DNA of 64,000 nt, taken from assembly GCF_039555335.1 (NCBI RefSeq), contig NW_027305497.1:589501-653500 (forward strand), read 5' to 3'. This DNA comes from Amphiura filiformis. Taxonomy: Eukaryota; Echinodermata; Ophiuroidea; Amphilepidida; Amphiuridae. The notes under the pieces were generated by a model, which saw only the letters and a list, made by a program, of their open reading frames with translations, did no database searches and was not told the origin of the DNA. Shown here piece after piece: positions 31,631 through 43,292 of the stretch (positions are counted from its first letter, which is position 1; each line of letters begins with the position of its first letter). The translations under genes were made by a program, and so were the position numbers.

Positions 31631-34600
31631 ATGGAAGCCAATCATATTTTCTCTAAATTTGCCGCCATTGTTTTGGCGTATTTACTAATCGTTCGTAATG
31701 TGCAATGGTATGCAATCGCGGATATAGAAATTCGCCCTCTTTGGAACGTGACTAGTACTCAAAACAGCACATGTCTTCTCACAAATGATGAGTATTATCA
31801 CGATAATTATAACTTATTCTCTCTTGGCAGTGATCCGGGTGGTGAAACTTGCACAGTCCAATTATCTACATCTCTTGGATCAGAAACTATGATACAAATA
31901 CCAAAACCAATGTGTCCTGACACATTGTTGTACGTAGAGAAACAAGGTGGTCTTCTAAATTGCCAAAATAGGTATGTGGTTATTACAGCAGACAATCCTT
32001 GTTTCATTCCAATTGGACATTCAATGCTTCGGCTATTTCTGCAAGGTAATACCAGTATCCTCATCAGTGATACATCAATAAACCAGTCTCTGTCTTTGTG
32101 CCAAGAAGATTATGATGATGAGCAAACGCAGTCGGTTTACGAAACAAATGGAATAAGTCATTGTCCTACGACTGAATTCAACCATACTATTTCATGTTAT
32201 TTATTCCCTGGTCACATTTGTTCATTTGATAAATTTCCAACCAGTTGCAATGCCATCCTTGGAAAAGGATATGTAGAGTTCAAGTGTCATGATGACACTT
32301 TGCAACCAAGCCACATATCTCTGATAATCTATCCCGATGGTGTCATTACGTTGGATCTCTCATGGCAGAACATAGAAGAGATAACTGAGAATGCTTTTAT
32401 CACTCTGAAACGATTAGATAAGCTTGATGTAGCATTTAACAGATTATCTAGAATACATTCTAAAGCGTTTACAGGTTTACAATCCCTCGAAGTTCTGGAC
32501 CTAAAGTATAATCAGATAATCACACTTGACGCTCTCGTGTTTGAAGATTTAACCAGCCTACGTGCTTTAGTTCTTTGGGCCAACAACTTGGCAATTTTGC
32601 CAAATGGCTTGTTCAGCAGTTTGGTAAACCTTCAACTACTGGATCTTGATGAAAACCAGATAACTTCACTAGATGGGTATTTGCTGAAGAAAACCAGTCA
32701 GGTGACTACCCTGTATCTGAGTCACAACCAGCTTACTTCATTACATGCGAATTTATTGAGGGAAACCAGTAAGCTGACTCACCTGTATCTGGGATATAAC
32801 CAGCTTATTTCAATAGATGCGAATTGCTTGAATGAAACCAGTCAACTGACGGTCCTGTATCTGAGTAACAATCAGCTTACTTCAATAGATGCGAATTTGT
32901 TGAAGGAAACCAGCCACCTGACTCACCTCTTGCTGAGTTTCAACCAGTTAACCTCATTAGATGCGTATTTGTTGAAGGAAACCAGGCATCTGACCCACCT
33001 GGATCTGTACAACAACCAACTTAACTCATTAGAAGTGAATTTCTGGAATGAAACCAGTGAGCTGAAATTCCTAGGTCTGACTAAAAACCAGCTTACTTCG
33101 TTGGATGCGAATTTATTGAAGGAAACCACTCAGCTAACCATTCTATTTCTGAATGATAATTTGTTGCAGAATCTGCCAAGGCAATTGTTTAGTGCTCTGT
33201 CTGATTTACAGATACTTCGGATTGACAAAAATAAGATTGCAAATATAAACTACGATCTTTTTTGGAAATTGAAACACATGACAGTACTTGGTTTGAGTTA
33301 CAACTATCTTACCACATTAAGTCACAGACTATTTGAAGGAGTGAAGAACTTACAAGCATTGTTTTTGGACTTTAATCAGATTCATGTCTTAGACCATCTC
33401 ATATTCAAGGATACGATAAACCTCAGAGTACTGAATTGTCTGGAAACCAGTTAACTAGTTTCCCAAATATCAACAAACTAAATCAGCTTGCCCACATCGG
33501 CTTACGAGAAAACAGTTTGACTATGATAAATAAGCAAACGTTTGTTGGCCTCTCAAATCAGACTGAAATAGTTGTAAGCCAAACAGAAGTCTGTGAATGT
33601 TATGTACCAAATGATATTCATTGTAGTGCTCTAGATGTGCGATCCCCATATTTAACATGCGATAGATTAATGTCAGATAAGGTGTTACTGGTCATGATGT
33701 GGCTTATTGGTTTGAATGCTTTGGGTGGTAACTTGTTTGTACTGAGCCGTAGGAAATCAAAAAACGACAAAAATAAAGTTCAAACCTTCCTGCTAAACAA
33801 TCTGGCTATGTCTGATTTACTCATGGGCATATATATGCTAATGATTGCATCTGCTGACATTTACTTTGGTGATTATTTCCCGATGCAAGCCGAGACCTGG
33901 AGATCTGGTATTACCTGCAGAATTGCTGGTACCTTGTCAATATTATCAAGTGAAGCTTCTGTATTCTTTGTTACATTGATAAGCATTGACAGATTCATTA
34001 ATATTCGATTTCCTTATTCTCGTCGCAAGTTGAGAAAGAAAGCATCAATTGTAATAGCTGCATTACTATGGCTTGTTTCTCTCGCATTAGCAACTATTCC
34101 GTCTTTTTTAGCTGGAACAGCTAGTTATAAGTTTTATGATATCTCTCACGTGTGTATTGGTCTTCCTCTGGCTCGAGTGGAAACGTTCTATAAGAACGTC
34201 TCAGAGGAAAGGATTCATCCGAATAGCCTTTCCGAGTATAGGAAGCACGTTGTCAACTCTAAATCTCTCGGTCATGTTCCCGGTTTGTATTATTCATCAG
34301 CAGTGTTTCTTGGTCTTAACGGCATCTGCTACTTTGTCATACTACTCTGTTATGGAGAAATTGTACGATTTGTTTACATGTCATCGAAACGCGCCGGACT
34401 TAACAAAGATGTCAAAGAGCAGATCAGAATGACCATAAAAGTTGCAGCAATTGTTCTGACAGACTTCTTTTGTTGGGCGCCTGTTATAGTGCTCGGGATA
34501 TGTGTGCAAGTAGGTGTACTGACCTTACCCACATCTGTATTCTCTTGGACTGTGACGGTTATTCTACCCATAAATTCTGCAATCAACCCATACCTTTACA

Positions 34601-34785
34601 CGATCGCTGCTCTTATTAGTAAGCGTCGTAAAGAGGCACAAGTATCACCGACTGAAAATAAGCAAGAAAATACTCAAAGTACACGACTACAAACCATATC
34701 TAGTATGCAGCAAAGTAAACATGGTGAATCCCAAAAGGACACAGGCATTCCAGGTACGTCATATGATGCTGAATCTAATGTATAA
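31631..34785 (+). pseudogene. Leucine-rich-repeat G-protein-coupled receptor copy 3, frameshifted
   Basis: Same layout as copy 2: leader (FAAIVLAYLLIVRNVQWYAI), Cys-rich glycosylated domain, LRRs, Cys hinge (CECYVPNDIHCSALDV), seven helices with DRF, DFFCWAPV and NPYLY, and tail ending GTSYDAESNV. Between codons 342 and 509 (32654-33157) it has seven 24-residue LRR modules of the form NQLTSLDANLLKETSxLTxL, against two in copy 2. At about 33433 one base is missing relative to copy 2 (CTG-AATTGTCTGG against CTAGAATTGTCTGG), so the first frame stops at 33452-33454 after 607 codons. The second frame continues from LSGNQLTSF to the normal stop at 34783-34785. If the base were present the product would be about 1051 residues. 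Apart from this lesion both halves are open, so a recent mutation or a sequencing error is possible. Confidence 0.85.
32654..33157 (+). repeat. Seven in-frame 72-bp leucine-rich-repeat modules
   Basis: Seven units of exactly 24 codons begin with the Asn of NQ (NQITSL, NQLTSL, NQLISI, NQLTSI, NQLTSL, NQLNSL, NQLTSL) and share LLKETS in the middle. The equivalent place in copy 2 (16303-16446) has two units. The phase is kept exactly, as expected for unequal exchange within an exon. Confidence 0.9.
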
Positions 34786-34800
34786 ATAGGTATAAGCCTT

Positions 34801-35160
34801 AAATAAAGAGATTTCATATTTCTAGTCCAATAAATCAGTACTCACGGTGGACGTTTCGAAGTCTAGCATAATTCTTTCTCAACACTGATGTTGTTGTGAC
34901 GATGTTAAATGAGGCAATTCAGATCAGGAAACAAGACAACATCATGAACAGGGACGAGGGGCAATACAATCTTAGTCACGCATTTGACGATCTTCTTGGA
35001 AAAGCAACTGGCAACCGCGTTGCTAAGCAACCAGTATCATCAGCGGTAAACAGAAGATCGTCACAACAACATCAGTGTTGAGAAAAAAAGTCTGCTAGAC
35101 TTCGAAACGTCCACAATGAGTACTGATTTATTGGGCTAGAAATATGAAATCTCTTTATTT
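34801..35160 (+). mobile_element. Penelope-like element remnant 3
   Basis: Inverted arms 34801-34903 and 35057-35160 (AAATAAAGAGATTTCATATT against its complement) enclose a short + strand frame, LNEAIQIRKQDNIMNRDEGQ then YNLSHAFDDLLG. This matches the post-GIY-YIG tail of remnant 2 (IKEAIEIRK..MNRDEGQYQFSHIFDEFLEL). It is inserted about 15 bases after the stop codon of receptor copy 3. The arm tail CTTCGAAACGTCCAC resembles the GCTGAAACGTACAC of remnant 2. Confidence 0.75.
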
Positions 35161-36828
35161 ATTCATCAACAACTTACAGTCCTGATGGAAATTTTCAGTA
35201 AGTCAATATCAAGCTTAATTAATAGGAAACCTTTCAAATTAAAGATGTAGGCTATATAAAATCGCTACTAATCTAACCTGAGATGCCATCAGAATTTTAG
35301 ATTTTTCTCGACCTTTCGAGGTTTAGCGAGTGATTATAGACTACATTTAGCTACAGCTAGTCAAATGTCCCCGGGCAAATGTCTCAATTGAAGTACAAGT
35401 ATATGGAACTCATCGATGGGATGGGTTACGCAGTATTTTGCTGCAGAAGTTTGACGATCAATGACCTACATGCAAAAGTGGGGGCCTCGGGTCTCGATTC
35501 CACCGACTACTGCTCAAAAGTTTTCCGCTCGCTTCGCTCGCCGTACAATGGTAAACCATTAATTTCCCCTGACTAGTAACATTTCTCCTTCGTACGACTG
35601 ACAGATGGGGACCACCCCATCCCTTTGTGTACGTCATTGCCTACATGGCTGTCATGGCCGGTTTATTGCCCGGTTAATCCGGTTTTTCTCTTGCGTTCTA
35701 AACTCGAATCTCTTTGTAATAACTGTCTCGTCTTATAGGATTCACCACGTTGTGTTATAGTAGGCATATCACCTCAAAATTATAAGCGCAGCAGAAACAC
35801 GTTATTTAATGTTTCTACGTGAATGAGCTTTAACAAAGCATCAAAAATCATAAAACGGAATTGAAATCGGTCAATGCATTGTGATGTAGTGTCAATTTTA
35901 AGACGCTCATAAATGGAATGCAAATCTGCCACAAATGGCTATAATGACAAAATTGGCACATTTCGATATTTTACAGATTTATTTGGACGCTTGCTTGAAA
36001 AGGCAGCGCTAATTTAAGTATCACAGGTTAAATGCCTATCTTTTCTGACTTCGTCAAGGAAAACAAAATTAAAAAATCTATCATTGAATAATTATAATAA
36101 ATTAACCAAATATACCATTTTAGCAATTTCGGCCAATCTGCAGACAAATTAAAGCTGAAAAAATGACTAAGTACAGCTAATTAATATGCAAAACTGATGC
36201 CAATAGAAAACCGTACATGATATCAGGGTGCGAGTTAATTTAAGCACGTTTTATGACACTTGTATTATTGAGATAATACTTAATTTAGATTCTATAATTA
36301 TTATGCTCACCATCAGCACAGCTTTGGCATTTTAAAGGAGTGTTCCATATTACTAGTTCATAGATTATTATAGTATAGTAATATAATTATTAAAAGGAAA
36401 AAAAAAGAAGAAAAAATTGTGTCTTAATCAGTCTCTGTAGTGTTCAAGTAGCTATGCTCTCTCAGCAAAAACTATATATATATTATTATAAAACGTATTA
36501 CTGTATGTAAAATGTGATTTGAAGTGAATGTTGTGATTATAAAATTAAAATATCTGCATTATACTCTATCTATCGTAAGCTAAATGTTATTTCATTTCTG
36601 AGTCACTCATGTAAGGTTCAGAAGTTATGTGCCGCAACAGGTCAATTTCCAAGTTGTAGGCCTACAGGGGCAACAAGTTTAACTGCTCTGAAGTTCCACG
36701 AAAGTTGCAGCAAACTGTGAATCCACCAAGCAATAATTCAGAAAAAAAAAGAATTTTATAGTTGACACTACATTTTAGCTCCGATGTCTGGTGATGTGAA
36801 CGGATGATTAATCTAGTATACGTTCATC
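35161..36828. other. 3' flank of receptor copy 3 and unassigned sequence
   Basis: Parts match the 3' flank of copy 2 (35270-35345 and about 36480-36660). The rest is AT-rich with no recognised gene. The open frame at 35379-35576 has no known domain and includes GCTCGCTTCGCTCGCC-type text common in repeats. Confidence 0.4.
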
Positions 36829-37193
36829 AGTGGCGTAGCGAGAGGGGCAAGGGGGCACGTGCCCTGGGCGCCACCCTAAAGGGTGCGCCGTATTGACCAA
36901 TTCAGCATCGATTTTGTGCCCCTTCTAAGCGATGAAAGTCAAAATTGTCGAGCATTGACCAATTCAGCATCGATTTTGTGCCCATGAAGTCAACATTTTC
37001 GAGGGCTTCGCGCGCATTTTAGCACAAAATCATTTGAAAGATCAAATTAAAACCGATATTCAACTTCAAAATTAATTAGAGGTAGGCCCTATTTGTGTAA
37101 ATTTTCGCGCGACGCGCTCAATTGTTTCAAGAATTGGGGAGGGCCATTATGTATCCTTAGCCCTGAGCGCCACAACCCCTAGCTACGCCACTT
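36829..37193. mobile_element. Element with AGTGGCGTAGC ends
   Basis: CAGTGGCGTAGCGAGAGG at the left and CCTAGCTACGCCACT at the right are inverted. The interior has TATTGACCAATTCAGCATCG twice (36891 and 36954). Another CTACGCCACTG lies at 37407-37417. Non-coding. Confidence 0.6.
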
Positions 37194-37605
37194 CCTTCAT
37201 AAAGCAACTTTTCTAAGCATTTTTAACATGATGCTTTCAGGAAAGAAAATTTTCTATTTCTATAAAAAACAACTTAGCTTTTGAGACGGGTTGTATGTTT
37301 AAAGGTGAAAAGCTAACCATAAACACATCTTTAAAGGGTTGACTAAGTATTGTTGGCCAAGGCAATACCCTCCCCCCCCCCCGCAAAAATGATGACCATG
37401 CACACTACGCCACTGGGATAATCAAATGATGGAAGGTGTTCACTGCCGCAACAGCATGTGCGTATTCCAATGATTACGATGGCAAAATGACAGAAATCCA
37501 TTTGAACTCAGAGAAGACGAAACTTTAGTCAAGAAAATGTCCAGGTGCAACGTAGCAGGAAAATGGTGGCGGCAGAATGATTCACGGATGAGTTAGGTCA
37601 CACGT
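37194..37605. other. Unassigned sequence
   Basis: No gene or repeat structure recognised except a C run near 37371-37382. Confidence 0.35.
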
Positions 37606-37960
37606 GTACGGTATAAGCCCAAGCACAAGACCGCGGGTCTAGGCTAGTCTTTGCGCCGGGAACATTGCAATAATGAGACGGCAACCTTGTTAGTACGGTA
37701 AACCGTGAGGACCACAGCTTATGCACATCTACCTCCAACAGCCTATACAATTAAGTCGCTGGTAGAAAGGGACGAGGTTGTCAAGCGTTAAGCCTGCAAG
37801 GCTACTAAGACTAGGTTGAATTTGCGTTGAAGAAATCCGGCTAGAGTTAAGACCTGGGCTTCGAGAGCGGGGTAGGCTTAGTAACCTCAAGGCCAACTTA
37901 AGACTAAGGCTTACTAAGCTTCCTGTCGGGAAATTCGCCCATAGGGGCCTAACCAACTTC
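37606..37960. repeat. Interspersed repeat, AGGCTTAGTAGCC family copy 1
   Basis: Matches 43293-43615 closely (AAGCCCAAGCACAAGACCGC, CAATTAAGTCGCTGGTA, AAATCCGGCTAGAGTTAAGA). It consists of short, partly palindromic words built on TTAGCCT/AGGCTTA and ends in GGGAAATTCGCCCATAGG. The open frame on the minus strand at 37729-37956 is a translation of this repeat. Confidence 0.7.
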
Positions 37961-37984
37961 TTTCAAGTCCTGTGAACCACATAA

Positions 37985-38655
37985 AACCTATTAGATAGAT
38001 AACAATCTTTATTCAGGGTATTTCATTCAATTTAAAAAAACTGATCTCCCATAATTATAAATACATTGTAATTGAATAATATAAGATTTTAACATATTTT
38101 ACATATCAAGATTAATTACATAATACAAAAGAAAATCAAAAGTGTAAAACATACCGTACCGTAAAACATGTATCTTAATATGGACAGGTAGTGCAATTTA
38201 GTACCGCACTATTACAGAGGTGGAAAGGTGTGAATTGAATGCTTTAATCACATTCATTGATGTAAGAATACTGCGAACATCGGAAGACAGTCTGTTCCAC
38301 ACTGAGGCACCTCTTTAAGAAAAAGTTCGTTTGCCTGAATTATTATTCCAAGGTGGCAAGACAAGTGTATTAAAAAAATTGACTTCTGGTATATTTTGAA
38401 TGAATTGACGAAGTAAAAATAAATTGCCATGAGAGGTAAGATGGAGCATCATGATGAAGACATTTAAAAACAGTTATGAGAAGCTGTTTCTCCCATCTTT
38501 CGTTTAATCTGTCCGGGAATCTGTCCCAAGAAAGAGTGTTCATCATAGGGCATATCATATCAGAAATGGGTGTTCTAATGTCTGCAGACAAAAGAACACG
38601 AGCACGCTTGTTTTGAAGAATTTGCAGAGAAATTTCAGAGAATAAAATCTTGAGA
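37985..38655 (-). pseudogene. LINE retrotransposon 3' end (CR1/L2-like reverse transcriptase C-terminus)
   Basis: On the minus strand the text LQILQNKRARVLLSADIRTP leads through WEKQLLITVFKCLHHDAPSY to a stop, then in the next frame LPPWNNNSGKRTFS, a stop, RGASVWNRLSSDVRS and AFNSHLSTSVIV to TAA at 38198-38200. The order LQxxQNRAAR, LLxxxFKCLHxxAPxYL, G(A)xxWNxLPxxxR, F is the usual end of CR1/L2-type LINE ORF2. A 3' UTR follows to about 37998, where AATAAAGATTGTTATC ends it. It is 5' truncated and frameshifted, hence inactive. Confidence 0.75.
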
Positions 38656-39837
38656 TTTGGTTGAGTGATGAGTTAAAAAATGACGGTTGTGAATTCGGTT
38701 AATAACTTCCTCGACCTCGAAATGTTCCAAAGGCAAAATGTTGAATTTTTGATGCCCTCCAAATAACTGATGCGCAGTTATTAACCTATAAACGGTGCGT
38801 AAAGTAATTCATATTGTTATGAATGATCTTTCATTCCTAGAGAGTGATTCGACCACTTGATTCAACCGCTCGCCTAGCACTGATGCTAGCGAGCGATTGA
38901 CCACTCGCCTTTAAAATCTAGACGGCAAGGCCTGATCCTACCTATCTCTCAATATGCAAGAGCTGCCACGCCCCTCCAGTGAACATGAACATAGTTCTAA
39001 ATCCTCAGGGTAGGTGCTAACAATATCAAGTTATTGTGTTTTTTGTTTTTTTTTAAAGGAGGATTTCGAGATCCTAGCCTCCTTTTCAATGACATTTCCA
39101 TAGATATTTACGAAAAAAAGCTTATCTAAGAAAAAAGCTTATTCCCAAAATTTCAGTTGATTCTGATTTTGTTTTGCGTTTTGTAAGTTATGCATGATTA
39201 TGCCTATGTGTGTTATACGGCTCCATATAGACCACTGTTGTAATTTCGTTCTGGTATAGGCCTACCAGAACAAAATTCAAATTGACAATATTTTGGCTAA
39301 ACGAATTAATCTGCAAGAAATATCCAGTGATATAAAAATCTCAACTTTTGTTGTGAAAAGTGGGGGGGGGGATGCGGCTGTGGATCACGAAGTGCTTTTT
39401 TAAGTGTTGGTGGAGAACGTTTTTTGTTTGTTCTTTAAAAATTAAATGCGGAAAGTTTTTTTTTGGGGGGGTCGATTTTTTTCCCAAACATTTTGATTCC
39501 TATCAAATATTATTCCCGTGTTGTAAGACTTTTTTTTGTAAGACTTAGATATAAAAACACATTTGTCAACATATTTACCATGCACTTATGACATGGTCTC
39601 AGATTTGAGTGTGTAAAAATTCACCCCAGATTGAAAATAGCTACCGGTATGTTTAATTTCTAAAGTGTCTTTTCTAGGGTAATATTTTTTTGTAGAACAT
39701 GATTTTTTTTTGTCAAAACGCATGCATCGTACATCGTTTTGCTACAAAATGTTGATTTGTGGCCGATTTTGCCCGAAAAACACACTTTTTGGGTGACAAA
39801 ATTTTTCACATGCCAACTTTGTATACTCATAGGCCCT
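38656..39837. other. Unassigned sequence with a hairpin and G-rich run
   Basis: A fold around GCTCGCCTAGC..GCTAGCGAGC (about 38866-38893) is visible, and GGGGGGGG runs occur at 39361-39370 and 39463-39470. The open frame at 39360-39548 begins in the G run and is not credible. Confidence 0.4.
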
Positions 39838-40135
39838 ATGGGCGAATTTCTCGACGGGTGGCTTAGCAGTTGGCTAGTCTAGCCTGAAGGCTTAAGAGGT
39901 CGTAAGACCAGGCTTAACTGAAAACACGTTCCCCGAAACACGGCTACCATAGCCTCGAGGCTTCGTTAGCCTGTGGGCCAGGCTTGTAGGATTAGCCCCA
40001 GGCTTCGGTAAAATTTGCATTTCTCGAAATCAGTCTTCTGTAGCCGTAGTCTACGCAAGCCTGTTAGGCCAGGCTTACAGCGGCTTTTCTTGGCCCTGCC
40101 TCAGAGCAGGTCTTAGGTCGTAAGCCTTGGTCTAT
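39838..40135. repeat. Interspersed repeat related to the AGGCTTAGTAGCC family, opposite orientation
   Basis: Begins GGGCGAATTTCTCGACGGG, the complement of the end of the copies at 37606-37960 and 43293-43615 (CGAGAAATTCGCCC). It contains many AGCCT..AGGCTT words. Probably a rearranged member of the same family. Confidence 0.55.
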
Positions 40136-40293
40136 TTCAATTGACAAATTGCTTAAATTGTAATGCAAAGTTTTCATGGTTTTTCTTTCATATTTTTGAA
40201 CCAAAACAGATGCATGCTGTCTTTCAATCAACATAGAGTAGGCCCCTACCCCTAAGTAATAATCATTGTTCGATTTAGTTGAACATTTCACCA

Positions 40294-40295
40294 TT

Positions 40296-40386
<91 letters not shown>

Positions 40387-40412
40387 TATATTTATTTATT
40401 TATTTATTTATT
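40294..40412. repeat. (TTTA)n microsatellite
   Basis: About 29 TTTA units with one TATA interruption near 40386. It is the complement type of the tract at 24992-25099. Confidence 0.95.
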
Positions 40413-40859
40413 CAAACTTCTTTTGCCTGGGTAACAAAACTCAGTGTAAACACTGTTTTTCAGTTTGGCCCAGGGGTCAAACTTAAAACATCAAAAAATA
40501 ACCAATACATATTAAAATACATATCACCTTTTATTTATTTTATTTATTAAAAAACTTTTTGTGGCGCCCTCTACGGAGGGGCCACAATATAGGCATTACT
40601 TTGTGAAAAGCTTCTAATTTCACTCTTGCTAGATTGACTTCGCAATTGTTTTGCTAAAATTATGCCCAGCTCAGAAATAAAACCACAATTTGCTTGGATT
40701 TTATTTTATTATTGTTTTCTGATATGCACAGGATAAAATGGTGAGCGTATATACTTTGTTTAAAATACAAAATTAGGATTTATAAAAACACCAAATAAAT
40801 CCTGACCTTTGTATGCGTTCAACCAGTTTACCGTGTGCCTTAGAACCCGATAGACGGTG

Positions 40860-41460
40860 ACATTTGACCATACACTAGGATCCACAACATGCTCATCTAT
40901 CATGGGAACAGTTCTTAAACCCTAATACATTTGTACATTCATCCTTTGTACACAAACTCATACTCTGCAACTTGAGGTCAAATTTTGCACTATGATTATG
41001 TAATTGAGGTTATTGGACTATGCCATTGGGATGAGACTCTTGTGGTCCATAGTGATAAGATCTTAAACTGATGGCTTTTGTTTGCTAATTACCATAGAAT
41101 CTAGCTACTACCTCCATGATTGGATTAAGTAAATAACTAAATCCTGTTATCTACCCAGCAATGTTTGCTCCAACATGCTCATCTATCATGGGAACAGTTC
41201 TTAAACCCTAATACATTTGTACATTCATCCTTTGTACACAAACTCATACTCTGCAACTTGAGGTCAAATTTTGCACTATGATTATGTAATTGAGGTTATT
41301 GGACTATGCCATTGGGATGAGACTCTTGTGGTCCATAGTGATAAGATCTTAAACTGATGGCTTTTGTTTGCTAATTACCATAGAATCTAGCTACTACCTC
41401 CATGATTGGATTAAGTAAATAACTAAATCCTGTTATCTACCCAGCAATGTTTGCTTAACA
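40860..41460 (+). repeat. Orphan receptor upstream sequence in two tandem 286-bp units
   Basis: Two units (about 40885-41170 and 41171-41455) look identical. Their first part (CATGCTCATCTATCATGGGA, TAATACATTTGTACATTCAT, TTGAGGTCAAATTTTGCACT, GGACTATGCCATTGGGATGA, GTGGTCCATAGTG) matches 30985-31145, the upstream region of receptor copy 3. No receptor coding sequence follows. This is a relic of a fourth receptor locus, or a duplicated upstream piece. Confidence 0.75.
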
Positions 41461-41973
41461 AACTGTAGTGTAGGCCTACTAAATATGACAGAAAAGGCAA
41501 ACAGACAGAAATTTAGAGTTTTAAATTAGAGAGTTGACAGGAAGTTGTAAGAGTTTTGTTATGGATATGATTGGTGTAAGCGCGAAAATGTTGAATGCCA
41601 GATCAAAGTCATCCGAGGTGAATTAAGTAATGTCAATCACAAATTGTTACAGGTCATTTGAGGTGGACTAACTTTATATTTGGATTGTCAGAACACCTTC
41701 CCCAATCAAACACATTTCTCTTGCATTTGATCATCTTCTACTCTTCCCTAGAAAAATCATTATAATACCAAATCTACACACCATGGAATTCACCATATCA
41801 CGTCGAAGTTCACATTGGGCGCCACATTCCTTTTTTAAAGGAATTTTTATTATTTATTAAAACATTTTATTTTAGTGTTCATTCGAGTCAGTTAAACCTG
41901 CTGTTAGTTGAACATTTCACCATTTTATTTTAGTGTTAAACCGGCTGTGATATATAAAGGCCTACTCATTTTG
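41461..41973. other. Unassigned sequence
   Basis: No gene recognised. TTGAACATTTCACCATTTTA occurs here at about 41909 and also at 40279, just before the (TTTA)n tract. Confidence 0.35.
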
Positions 41974-42156
41974 AATATGGACTTTCTTTTGGAGCAACGG
42001 TGCCAAAGGGGTGCAATTAAAGCAAGACGCAATCTTCGACGTCAACTTGCTATCGTGAGCGTCTTCAAGTATTCGTATACCAAATTTAAATCGCGCTGCC
42101 GATTCAGTAAAGGCAATGTTTTAAGGCTTACTGATCTGCTTGAACCTAACTTGTAA
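41974..42156 (+). pseudogene. Harbinger-type (HARBI1-like) transposase N-terminal fragment
   Basis: The frame contains MDFLLEQRCQRGAIKARRNL, then VFKYSYTKFKSRCRFSKGNV and LRLTDLLEPNL before a TAA. The pattern FxxRxRFSKxxVLxLxDLLxPxL, after an Arg-rich start, is that of the N-terminal region of PIF/Harbinger transposases. The DDE domain is missing downstream. A GTAACG after the last codons could be read as a donor site, so an exon of a domesticated or intron-bearing transposase gene cannot be excluded. The assignment rests on a short match. Confidence 0.5.
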
Positions 42157-42430
42157 CGGTCAACAAATAGAAGTGCCCCCCCCCCATGTTTGACATGTCC
42201 TAAAACCTTGACCTTCCACATGAACTTGCTCCCATGCTTTCCTCTTTTTTGCCTGCGATTTATTATTCTGTAAACATGTACATTTGTTGCCTGAGTTCGA
42301 CTTCACTTCGGAGGCATGCTGAAAGTAATCATGGTAATAATGATTATATTTGTGAACGGAGTCGTTTCGTTAACATACCCGAAGGAACAGTTCTTGAAAC
42401 GTTTGAATGATCAAGAAACAACACTTTTTT

Positions 42431-42465
<35 letters not shown>

Positions 42466-43292
42466 AAACTATGCACTCATGCTAAATTCGCAAATAGAAC
42501 ATGAAAATATCAGCAGTAGATAGCACACGCGATGGTGGTCAAATGCTTGGTTATGTTTTTGTTTTGCACCAAAATTATCCTTAAATAATGATTTACTTTT
42601 GACAAACATGCGTATGATTTGTTTGAAGTGTGAAACAAATTTTGCTTTAGGCCTACTTTTAGGGGAATCGAAATTTCCTTTTCTGTAGGCTTGCAGTTTG
42701 ACCCTTTTGAAATGCAAATAAAAAAAAAAATAATGAGTCGAGTAAAAAGTATAGAAGTATCATTCATGCAAGCAGGACTCATAATAAAGAAAAGTGGAAA
42801 TAAAATAATACATGACACAAAAACAGAAAAAATACTAGTCTTGCATATCAAGTTGTGTACAGTGGTGTAAGGCCAATTACAATTGATCCTTAGTTTCCTG
42901 TTTCCCTCGCGCGTCCAAAATCAAGAATGGAAAAATATTTAATTATTTTATTTTTATTTAGGTATTTTCATCTTTTAATTGACTTTGTAATTATTTTTAT
43001 TTGCTAATATCTGTTTTTGATCATCTCAACTTGATCATGAATATAAAACAAGAACATTGTAGGGTCCCCTACTAATATTAATGTTAAAAATCAATTATAA
43101 AGGTAAAATAATTAAATCCGTAGTCTTAGTCAAAATGACCAAATGGACTGTTGATAATAGTCACGACCACATTTTCAAAATAAAGAAAGTAATAGATAAT
43201 TAATAATTAATAGATAATTAATAATTAATAATTAAAAGTCGCCTCATCCTTTATTTTCAAACTTGAAACAGGAAACTAAGAATTAATTGTGA
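42157..43292. other. Unassigned sequence with a (CAT)n microsatellite
   Basis: An (ATC)n tract of about 35 bases lies at 42431-42465 and gives a poly-His run in the open frame 42316-42504, which otherwise shows only a hydrophobic start and no family match. A TAATTAATAAT-rich stretch is at 43196-43235. No gene is supported. Confidence 0.45.

Noticed and set aside
42316-42504. Small secreted-looking protein with a poly-His run
   Set aside because: The His run is an (ATC)n microsatellite. The hydrophobic start alone is not enough to support a gene.
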